Assembly: GCA_946811695.1 (NCBI GenBank)
Contig: OX328123.1
Location: 45,220,017-45,284,016 of the forward strand
Source of the DNA: Gonocerus acuteangulatus
Lineage: Eukaryota; Arthropoda; Insecta; Hemiptera; Coreidae
Direction of reading: 5' to 3'
Length of the DNA stretch: 64,000 nucleotides
The translations under genes and the position numbers were made by a program. Positions 56,791-64,000 of the stretch are shown here, one piece after another; positions within the stretch are counted from its first letter, which is position 1; every line of letters starts with the position of its first letter. The notes beneath the pieces were generated by a model. It had not been told where the DNA came from and did no database searches. It was given only the letters and a program-made list of their open reading frames with translations.

Positions 56791-57655
56791 TTACATATTA
56801 TATTGCCATTGGTTCTAATATTTCATAAATCCTTCAACAAAACTGTTATATATTTAAATTTATACATATAACTACATTCAGGGTGCTGATTTCCTACATT
56901 CAAAAGGTTTAAATCATAGAATAATTTGATGATTTGCAAATGAATTAAATTAATAAATAAATGAGAATATTATTGATGGAGTACAAATTCGAAAGATGTT
57001 AAGAAATGATTTCTACACTCTGTTTCTTGAAAGTCCTAGGCTTATAAAATGAAGTTTAGTGAACATTCATTGAAATATTTTCAATACTTTTTTGAAAAAC
57101 TGTAAATGTTAAAAGAAAAATCATTTCCTATGTACAATTCTTATATATTAGAGAATGCAACAAATCGTGTTTAAAAATCATAAATCAATTTAAATTCTTT
57201 ATAAATCATGTAAATTATATAATCAATCTAATATGAATTAAACATAATTCATAATGAATTGGTTGAGGGAGTTAATTACTGGGATAAAAAAGAATTATCT
57301 TAAATTTTGTTTGTTGCATAGGTATTACATTTTTATAAATACCTACTTCCAGTATAATCTATATTGCTTAAAGATGTTGATCTAAATGCTGCTGAAGCTG
57401 TAATGGATACTAATTTCATGGGCCTGGTGCGCTGTACCAAAGAAGCAGTTGCTTCCATGAAGTCAAATTCAGTGAATGACGGCCATATAGTCAATATAAG
57501 CAGGTAATCTCGACATATAATATTATTTTTATGATAAAATAAAAATAATCTATAAAACAAAATAAGAGAAATTAATGTATTTATTTATTTGAATAATAAC
57601 AAAATTAAATGCCGCTTATGGCCTAGATGTCGTTGCGCCGTAAAAAAAAAAAAAG

Positions 57656-57689
<34 letters not shown>

Positions 57690-60600
57690 GCGGCAACTAA
57701 ATAAAAAAAAAAGAAAGCTCTTGTTTGAGAGGAGTATATGCATGTAATTTAACTTGTTACATAAGTAGTGATAAGAACGGTGGGCCTAATTTTTTGAATC
57801 ATTGGCTATGTTGACAATTGTCGATTTCGGTTCTTTTTTTCCTGAATTTATTGCTTTCAAAAGGTAGATGAAATCAGTTGTATATCACCCCTAGTGGGAA
57901 TCTAACCCACGACCTTAGACAAGGAGTGCACACGACTTAGCACTCACGGCCACTGGACTTCCAAAAACTAAGATTAATTACCCTATGCATCTCTAGAGGA
58001 ACCTATAATAATAGCATTTGGAAATAGTGCTATCAACAATCGTGCTTTGAACATATATGGATCTCTTGGAACTACTTACGTTGATTTTGTGGCTCATGAA
58101 GTAGAAAGGAAGGAGACAAAAATAAAAGTCTAAATAACACTCGAGTCAAGAATATGGGATTAATTAGAGCAAAAACTACAGATCAAAAAGAGTAGTTATA
58201 ATTTTTTTTTTTTAAAACGGGCAGTTTCCATTTCAAAATGCTCATAATATGCGTGAATTACCAAAAACACTCTCGAAACTTCATGGGAATTTGAATACTG
58301 ACGCCATAGTATAGAGTAAGGCAATACACGTCGCACGCGTGCCGACGACTTCTTTTATTAAAGGACCTTCAATGTAATTTAGAATTCATTGTGGTAGTTT
58401 CTGGACTGTGGAAGATCTACATCAGGATGTCTACCTAGGAATCCAAAAAATTAGAATGTTTTTACTTCCCTCAAGACTTGAGAAACCATACTACAACACA
58501 CTGAACAATATCGACTTTGTTGCAATAATACTGAGCGATTTACAAAGGGGTCATTCCATATCAAGTGATCCACAGTTTTCCCCTCATATTTTTTGATTTT
58601 TTTAAAATTTGGCTCATCGATAGTACCCCATACGACAATTCAAAATCCAAATTTTTAAATTTAAAATGTTTTAAGAATTGAACATTAATTTTTATTAAGA
58701 ATTTAAAGTTTTTTTGTGTGTGTGTTTTAGCACTTTCCTCAGAAGGATTTTAAATTATGTCGAACTTACCGTTTCACATGGTGTCAATTAATTTTTTCGA
58801 GCAAGAAATTTTGTTGTCGTTTTTTGGGGAGATAGGTGTGTGGGTAGAGGGAGTGGAAGATGAAACGTACTTTTAATGATTTTTATATAGGAATTATAAA
58901 ATAGTGCCTTTTCACAATTGTGTTTTAGTTTTTATACGTTTTTCTCGGAAAGGAAGCTAATCGAGATATATGCCAAAGGACTTTTTTTCTTTCTTTTTTC
59001 ATCCTGTATCGATTCCCAAAGTTAGGCCGTTTTTTTGGGGGGGGGGGACACCCTGTGTATGTTAGATGGATTTTATTTCTTTTGTACCAACATAAAGTTA
59101 ATAATTTAAATAAATATGATCCCATTGAGATCTCAGCTTGAAATTTACACAAAACTGAGATAAAATATCAAAGAAAAATTACAAATTTTTTGAAAATTTT
59201 TAAACATACGTTTTAAGAGAAATTTAAATTTTAAAGTTTTAAAAATTACTTTAAAATTTCAATTTTCATAAATAAGTCATGATATGTATAATTTTAATCA
59301 GCATTTAATGCACTAACGAATGCTTTTTACCTCACCTCTCTAGCTCATTTCGTTTGGGAGTTATGGTACATTTTATGATCAAGTGTCGGTCCTAAAATGT
59401 GCTTTTTTTAAAAACTTAAACTTTCATAACTCGAAAACTAATAAAGATAAATTTCTAAAAATTTGGATTTTTAATTGTCTTATGGGGTACTATTGATGAG
59501 CTAAATTTAAAAAAAAATCAAAAAATATGAGGGAAATTTTTTCCTTGTTTTTGGATCACTTGATATGGAATGACCCAAAGGCCTTACATATGAAACAAAA
59601 CCTAGAAATAATTTTCCGACCTCTCCTTGTAGGAATCACCAATTGTACCAGATCTTCCATTAATGTACACCCATTTGTTTGTAGCATGATCGTGAAGATG
59701 GACCCAGCAGAATATCCTCAATATGCCTTCTATGCCGCCTCGAAAGTAGCAGTGAATACCTACTCGAGAAGCCTCAAAACTCAAATAAAAAAAGACGGGC
59801 TGAAAACCAGAGTAACAGTAAGTACAAAATACGCTTTCTCAAACTGCAGTTAATGTTGGTATTGCTAGGTTACTATGGACAATATTATCCATTTTTATAA
59901 TATTTTGATATATTTTAAAAGGTAAGTGAGCTACAGAAACTCATCAAGAATTTTATGACGTTCACGGAGGTGGTTAGTTAACAGAATGAAAACGTCAAAA
60001 TCATTTTGAGAAATTTTGAACTGGATATTTCAACATCAATGAAGCTCCATGGATATTCCTGTCTGACTAGTGTTAGATGTCGCAGTTTGAACTTGGATAT
60101 CTCGCCAAACCTCTTTGTGTGAGACCTTTTGAATACAATAAGCACAAATTTTCCAAGTTTAATGCTTGGTTTACTCTGCATCTCACCAACAGTAAAAATA
60201 TTAGCATTTGGGAGAGAGTAAGGAAAGAAATAGAAAATAATGAATTCCTAAAAACAACTGGCACCAAGGGCAAAAAAGGGACAGTGTGCGGAAACTTTGT
60301 ATGGAGGAAGTGACAACTGAAAACTGGAATCGTCCAACACATCCTAAATGGTGGTATTGCGTCAAATGGATATTATGATTTCCAGCAATTCCAAAGATGT
60401 CATATTGTATGAAATATGTACATGAGGATAAACAATTCATGCAACACTGTACTGTTAGAAACCGTAGAGAACCTGCAAAGAACAGACTCATTACTGGGAA
60501 AATGGTTGTTTTTTTTTTCATCATGACTGTTGGAGGCCCTATACCTCTCTAGTCATCTTCAATAAACTCTCAAGCCTTGGATGTGATGTTTGATCTTAAA

Positions 60601-60886
60601 TTACGTATTCAACATACCTAGATCAAGTGATCAACACGTCACCAGGTCTCTGTAAACATTAGTGGTCTGTAAGCAAAAGAAGTTCACATTATGGAGGCAC
60701 TAAAGTTGTGAAACATGTCGAGCACGAATTAATAAATTATTTTTATTGATTCACGTATTTCTATTTGTTGACCTTCCACCTCATCAATTAACCAGCAAAT
60801 ATTTTGTAAATGAAGTACCTTGTTTTTATTGTTTCCTTTATAAAATACTAAAACATAAATCAGATCAACAAATGCATGGAATCAAA

Positions 60887-60947
<61 letters not shown>

Positions 60948-63052
60948 AAATCACGTGTCTGTCTGTTTTTCTGTTTATTTGTTTGTTCCTTATACAAATC
61001 TACACCGTTTGACCGATTTTGACCAAACTTGGTACACTGGTAGGTCTTGATCCGGAAAATCTCGTAGGCTAGGTCACAAAAATCAACCAGCTGTCGTCTG
61101 TATGTTTGTTCCTAATACAAATCCACTCCGTTCGTCTGATTTTGACTAAACTCGGTACACATGTAGATCTTAATCTGGGGAGTGTCGTAGGTTAAGTCAA
61201 AAACGTCTACCAGCTGTCTGTCTGTATGTTTGTTCCTTATAAAAATCCATGCCCTTTGACCGATGTTCATCAAACTTGGCAGAAAGGTAGGTCTTGATAA
61301 AGGGAGTGTCATGGCCTAGGTCAAAAACCTCTACCAGCTGTCTGTCTGTATGTTTGTTCCCTATAAAAATCCACACTGTTCGACCGATTTTGACCTAAGT
61401 TGGAACACAAGTTGGTCATGATCAGGGGATTGTCATAGGCCAGGTCAAAAACGTCTACCAGCTGCTGTCTGTATGTTTTTTTTTTTTTTTTTAATAAAAA
61501 TCCACACTGTTAGACCGATTTTTACAAAACTTGGCATATATGTATGTCTTGATACGGGGGGCTTTATAGGCTAGGTTAAAGTTGTCTAGGACTCACAGTT
61601 GGGAGGTCACGGGTTCGAAACAGTTACAATTACTGATTTGGTTTCTAATTTATTTAGGTTTTTCTAGATGCAGAAAGTAGGTGTAGCATGGCACGCCGGG
61701 TAACAGCTAGTGTAATATAAATTAATATTTCAAACTTCAACTTCCAAGAATCAGAGCCCACGCTACAATATTCAATATCCTATGCATTACATTGTTCATC
61801 AAATTGATAAATGACTTATTCTCTCAAATGAAATTATATAAATTAATAAGGTTGTAAATGTACTGTTCCCACGACGAAAACATTGAAGACTACCTCCTCT
61901 ACCTTGAAGAATTCTCCTCTACCTTTGTCCTTCCCTCCCAAAACTTTTCTTCCGTCCGAAGTAAAACACATCATCAAACACCTCTCTAAGAAATCTCCTG
62001 GTTATGACCTTATCACCTCCACGATACTCAAAAAACTCCCCCAAAAGGCCATCCCATTCCTCCATACCTGTTTAACTCAATCCTATGAACAACCCATTTT
62101 CCCAATCCCTGGAAACACTCAGTTGTTATTGTTTTTCCCAAACCCTATAAACCTCCCGATTGCCCATCTTCCTATCGACCTATCAGCCTCCTCCCATTAA
62201 TGTCTAAAATATTCGAAAAACTCCTTTATAAAAGAATCCTCCCTATCATAAAATCCTCGAAGAAAATTCCCAACCATCAGTTCAATTTCCGCTCCCATCA
62301 ATCCACTATACAACAGTGCTCACGAGTTGCAGACGCTATTTCCTCCTCGCTTGAACGTAAGAGTTTTTGCACGAGTGCCTTTCTCGACATTGCTCAAGCA
62401 TTCGATCGGGTTTGGCACCCGGGATTACTTTAAAAAGTAAAGCTAATACTTCCACACACCTACTTCCTTATCCTCAAATCCTTCCTGTCAAACAGATCCT
62501 TCCAAGTCAAACAAGGCACAACTCTTTCCCCGAACTGCTCCATAAATGCGGGAGTCCCCCAAGGGAGTATTGTAGGTCCTCTTCTTTTCCTTCTTTACAC
62601 TGCTGATATCCCCACACACCCAGGAGGCTTAAAAGACAGTGGCTCCAAGATAAACTTACCTTGCCGATCGTATTGTGATCGTTGAAATAATTGGTTACCC
62701 GCCTCTAGAAGTACCAACAATGGTTGCCTTCTTCCAAATACTTTATTAATTCTATTTTGTTTTTAATTTTACTGTTATAACCAACTTGTATATTATCTGT
62801 GTCAACAAACTCGACGATTGTACTTATTATTTATGTGCAGATTTCAAATATACAAATAAGACAAAAGATTAGACCCTAAGGAAGCTAGCAGAATGAACAT
62901 TTGCACTGATGTTTCAGGCTATCTGTCCAGGTTTGGTGAAGACTACTATGGTTAATGATGTCATCAGTGATTTTTCCAGAGCGCCCCATTTAATTCCAGA
63001 CGACATTGCAGAATCAGTAATCTACGTTCTAGCAGCTCCACCACATGTTAAT
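43943..63052 (+). CDS. SDR gene 2, exons 1-5 (DHRS11/farnesol dehydrogenase-like)
   Basis: Five exons: 43943-44074, 47580-47754, 57374-57503, 59685-59817 and 62918-63052; a short sixth should lie right of the window. Together they give a nearly complete classical [19 protein letters not shown] is the nucleotide-binding glycine motif, [11 protein letters not shown] has the Arg pair that usually indicates NADP(H), and LVNNAGLL stabilises the fold. Then come VNISS, YAASK (catalytic Tyr/Lys) and [12 protein letters not shown]. All junctions keep frame: phases 0, 1, 2, 0, 0. Relatives reduce or oxidise small lipophilic alcohols and ketones, farnesol being one substrate in insects; the substrate here is unknown. 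Introns are packed with transposons. Confidence 0.92.
46054..46417. repeat. 41 bp minisatellite, 9 units
   Basis: Units start at 46054, 46095, 46136, 46177, 46218, 46259, 46300, 46341 and 46382; the last is shortened. Each reads GTCACTAATACCGCTAAG then (T/C)CACCACTACCTAGGCAGTTACT, with few substitutions. The GC content exceeds the surrounding intron. Confidence 0.95.
47265..47398 (-). mobile_element. tRNA-derived SINE, minus strand
   Basis: The reverse complement has an A-box region TTAACTCAGTGGTTGAGCAC and B box GAGTTCAAATC, then an unrelated body (CTTGGATTCGGCCACTCTG). A different family from 53594-53775. Confidence 0.65.
47580..47754 (+). CDS. SDR gene 2, exon 2
   Basis: 175 nt, acceptor GTTTGTAG, donor ACAG|GTAAAA. 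Encodes [20 protein letters not shown], then [18 protein letters not shown], plus the first base of an Asp codon. Confidence 0.9.
47999..49060 (+). mobile_element. Repeat family B, copy 2
   Basis: Same start (AAAAAGTCCGTCACGCAGGA), about four CCGATTTAG-containing units, GGTTAACGAACTCGTTC, (TA)n at about 48868-48929 and the same tail as 28165-29210. The unit count differs between copies. Confidence 0.75.
49402..51047 (+). mobile_element. Tc1-like element with IR/DR ends, dead transposase
   Basis: 1646 bp flanked by TA on both sides. Inverted repeats are about 280 bp each. Within each, GTAAAAAGTATTGGAACACC occurs at the tip and again about 190 bp inside, the IR/DR arrangement of Sleeping Beauty-type Tc1 elements. 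A relic of the transposase helix-turn-helix survives near 50042-50110 ([20 protein letters not shown]). The catalytic domain is absent, and a 48 bp palindrome lies in the gap. Confidence 0.9.
50235..50282. repeat. 48 bp perfect palindrome
   Basis: Centred on GAATTC with arms reading outward to TCCAACTCGC and its complement; no spacer. Located inside the Tc1-like element where transposase sequence is missing. Confidence 0.95.
52510..52665. mobile_element. hAT-type MITE relative, partial
   Basis: AAATAAGATCACTTAGTT through CCTATATACGCCCATG matches the right part of 27489-27737. The left end is missing. Confidence 0.7.
53093..53230 (-). mobile_element. Repeat family A tail, interrupted copy
   Basis: AGCGCGGTTCTG, hairpin region, CAATCCGGAAG, TTTCAGAACCCCTAGAGA and the start of (TA)n, where a mariner-like element is inserted. 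The body resumes at 55553. Confidence 0.8.
53231..55552. mobile_element. Foldback mariner-like element
   Basis: Ends are CAGGCTGTCCCACGTTGAGA and TCTCAACGTGGGACACCCTG, with TA on each side. The inverted repeats extend 600 bp or more and include transposase coding sequence in both arms. Left arm (+): [18 protein letters not shown] near 54195-54247. Right arm (-): [20 protein letters not shown], then [18 protein letters not shown] (54643-54927). The DG(C)PAH and NPLDF blocks belong to the catalytic domain of mariner-type transposases. It looks like an internally deleted copy duplicated head to head; no functional transposase. Confidence 0.88.
53594..53775 (+). mobile_element. tRNA-derived SINE with 13 bp TSD
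   Basis: 182 bp. The tRNA-like head (TGGTCTAGTGGCTAGCGC A box, GGTTCGATCCCC B box) resembles tRNA-Glu in its GTCTAGTGGCTAG D-arm. The body includes GAAATTTTCTCATCTCATGG and the GGCGCTAATGGCCAAG 3' motif, then poly(A). AATAACGATAACA is repeated at 53581-53593 and 53776-53788. Inserted in the left arm of the mariner-like element. Confidence 0.92.
55553..55880 (-). mobile_element. Repeat family A, body of interrupted copy
   Basis: (TA)n to about 55612, then diverged TTTGAAAGGTCAAGTTCGTT and the GAAATTCGCG block, through TCGTTTTATAGG. Continues the copy whose tail is 53093-53230. Confidence 0.75.
56598..56820. repeat. Tandem duplication of a TA-rich segment
   Basis: The segment TAATATCTTGGAGTAACGTG to TATTGCCATTGGTTC occurs twice (56598-56690 and 56691-56817). 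The second copy has an expanded (TA)n tract at about 56744-56786. A poly(T) run lies upstream near 56381-56411. Confidence 0.9.
57374..57503 (+). CDS. SDR gene 2, exon 3
   Basis: 130 nt between TTAAAG and GTAATC. Encodes [20 protein letters not shown] to GHIVNIS, then AG of the next Ser codon. Confidence 0.88.
57600..57687 (+). mobile_element. SINE 3'-end fragment with long poly(A)
   Basis: GCCGCTTATGGCCTAGATGT, CGTTGCGCCG, then more than 40 mostly A. Same family as 53594-53775. In SDR gene 2 intron 3. Confidence 0.7.
57890..57965 (-). mobile_element. SINE/tRNA-like head, minus strand
   Basis: The reverse complement has AGTCCAGTGGCCGTGAGTGC and B box GTGGGTTAGATTCCCAC. Degenerate tRNA-derived head. 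Confidence 0.6.
58548..59576. mobile_element. TIR element with 4 bp TSD, superfamily unresolved
   Basis: 1029 bp in SDR gene 2 intron 3. Ends are GGGTCATTCCATATCAAG and its exact complement, followed inward by a longer imperfect inverted repeat (about 110 bp). AAAG flanks both sides. No transposase. Internally a run of G followed by GACACCCTGTGTA (59036-59055) resembles a mariner end, possibly an older insertion. Confidence 0.8.
59685..59817 (+). CDS. SDR gene 2, exon 4 (catalytic YxxxK)
   Basis: 133 nt between TTTGTAG and GTAAGT. Completes the NISS motif, then [20 protein letters not shown] and onward to KTRVT. Confidence 0.9.
60690..60745 (+). repeat. Retroelement tail resembling the 29.6 kb foldback arm
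   Basis: GGAGGCACTAAAGTTGTGAA, ACATGTCGAGC and an AATAAA-like stretch align with the arm at 29680-29720. The hammerhead core is not intact here. Confidence 0.5.
60887..61710 (+). mobile_element. Non-autonomous Helitron
   Basis: Begins TCTATATATA after an A and ends GCCGGGTAACAGCTAG before a T, the TC...CTAG termini and A|T target of Helitrons. After the (TA)n start, about five units of roughly 110-125 bp follow, each with TGTATGTTTGTTCC and GACCGATTTTGAC(C/T)AAA. No Rep/helicase coding. In SDR gene 2 intron 4. Confidence 0.8.
61883..62720 (+). pseudogene. Jockey-type LINE ORF2 relic
   Basis: Frame-shifted [72 protein letters not shown] and [20 protein letters not shown] appear in order but in different frames. 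Near 62625 it jumps to the extreme C-terminal block ([12 protein letters not shown]), so the catalytic FADD region onward is deleted internally. Related to the 31.1 and 40.8 kb fragments. Confidence 0.85.
62918..63052 (+). CDS. SDR gene 2, exon 5
   Basis: 135 nt between GTTTCAG and [26 protein letters not shown] through LAAPPHVN. No IHEI-type final exon is seen between here and 64000. Confidence 0.9.
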
Positions 63053-63442
63053 GTTAGCAACATCTTATTATTTACTTTTATTTTTTATTTTTTTAGAAAA
63101 TATATTCACAGAATTGCGCCCTAAAATTTCACATAAAACAAACTTTTAATCATCGTAAATCATTTACAGAGATAATTATCATGATTATAATTCATCAATG
63201 AGAAGTTTAGCTCATTCTTGTAAGAAATAAATACAGTTCCTCTTAAAAAGATCCAATCTTGTTCTTCTAAATCGCTAATTCTTCCTTATCTTTGTTACTT
63301 TAAATCTATCATTAAATACCTAAGCAGATATTAATCCAAATATAATTCGGTAACATTTCGAGTACACTACTTATCAGAGTCATCTGGAAAAACTCTTCAA
63401 AACAATTTCTTATTTAATAAAATTTAAGATTTTTTTTTTTTA

Positions 63443-63770
63443 GCGCGGTTCCTCCCTCCCCCATAGGGAGGAACCCCGCTTATAAGGTTGATCTCATAAA
63501 AAGATCCGGAAGTGCCGACTAGAAAATTTCGCGTTTCAGAACCCCTAGAGACCGAAAACAAACGGTGGTTCAAATTTGTATATATATATATCATTTCTGG
63601 CTTTCCTAATGGTCCGATTGTGATGAAATTTGGTACAAAAATCCGTCGTCCAATTTAAAAGGTCAAGTTCGTTAACCAGCAAAATCCGCCCACTGGAAGA
63701 TGGCGTTTGGGGCGAAATTCGCGCAAAAAAAAATCGTAACGCTTACGTTTTTGAGTTCATATGCTTGTAA
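63443..63770 (-). mobile_element. Repeat family A, uninterrupted tail and body
   Basis: The hairpin tail, (TA)n, GGTCAAGTTCGTTAACCAGC and the CGCCCACTGGAAGATGGCGT block occur in one continuous minus-strand copy. It is the undisturbed reference for the two interrupted copies. Lies downstream of SDR gene 2 exon 5. Confidence 0.85.
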
Positions 63771-64000
63771 GTACAAATATGGTATCGTTAAATAGGAAAT
63801 AACGATAACTTCAGTTGGAGGCTATGAGGAAGGTTAAATAGATAGGAGAATTCAAAACAAACTATGCATACGTCATCATGATTACCACAGCCACTCCAAC
63901 TTATTAGCAATACCTTTCACCGTTTTTTAGCTTATTTTACTACAATACTAATTTTACTGATACACGATATATAAAACAAAAAACAACCAATTAAAAAGTG

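Larger units (their letters stand above)
47755..57373. other. SDR gene 2 intron 2 (9.6 kb)
   Basis: Holds family B copy 2, the Tc1-like element, a hAT MITE relative, the mariner/SINE/family A nest and a TA-rich tandem duplication. Remaining stretches (49061-49399, 51050-52509, 55881-56597, 56821-57373) are AT-rich, and I see nothing coding in them. Confidence 0.6.

Noticed and set aside
59527..59853. 108-codon frame starting at 59527
   Set aside because: A read-through of the TIR element end and intron into SDR exon 4; only 59685-59817 is coding.
60077..60313. 78-codon frame in SDR gene 2 intron 4
   Set aside because: Lys/Asn-rich with no domain; lies just upstream of a retroelement tail and is probably repeat-derived.

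Overview
The window looks like nuclear DNA from an arthropod, most likely an insect with a large, AT-rich, transposon-laden genome. Evidence: spliced genes with 1-10 kb introns, many (TA)n tracts, Jockey-clade LINEs, Penelope-like elements (PLEs), Tc1/mariner, hAT and Helitron debris, tRNA-derived SINEs, and a pair of insect-type short-chain dehydrogenase/reductase (SDR) genes. I see no bacterial, organellar or rRNA sequence. I cannot name the species.

Layout. (1) 1-9156: mostly intergenic repeats, with one candidate signal-peptide first exon (2296-2392), two adjoining perfect palindromes (2870-2952), a Jockey scrap cut by a mariner end (about 3340-3560), and one full copy of a repeat here called family A (6610-8475). 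(2) 9157-27065: a second family A copy in the opposite orientation, split in its (TA)n tract by a 15.8 kb composite retroelement array (9371-25140). The array holds Penelope-like RT/GIY-YIG units in two arms that diverge from an inversion near 16603. Jockey-clade LINE sequences sit at the junctions between successive Penelope units, each at the same 11 bp word GACGGACTCAT. One LINE is full length (9534-14493), two are 3'UTR stubs, and one is a 5' piece whose ORF1 runs in frame into a Penelope endonuclease segment. (3) 27066-33800: MITEs, a second repeat family (B), a 263 bp near-perfect foldback with a hammerhead-like core, and more Jockey and Helitron debris. (4) 33824-39156: exons 3-6 of SDR gene 1 (+ strand); its first two exons were not found. 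(5) 39157-43900: intergenic debris. (6) 43943-63052: five exons of SDR gene 2 (+ strand); its last exon should lie right of the window. Its introns hold a 9-unit 41 bp minisatellite, a Tc1-like element with Sleeping Beauty-type IR/DR ends, a foldback mariner carrying a SINE, a TIR element with 4 bp TSD, a Helitron with clean ends, and a decayed Jockey copy.

How the parts relate. The two SDR genes have homologous exons of identical length (130, 133 and 135 nt), so they are tandem paralogs encoding NADP(H)-type oxidoreductases of the DHRS11/farnesol-dehydrogenase-like type. Everything else is mobile DNA, much of it nested: SINE in mariner in family A, and LINE in Penelope in family A. The most interesting signal is that a Jockey-clade LINE family appears to use the Penelope unit junction as a specific landing site.
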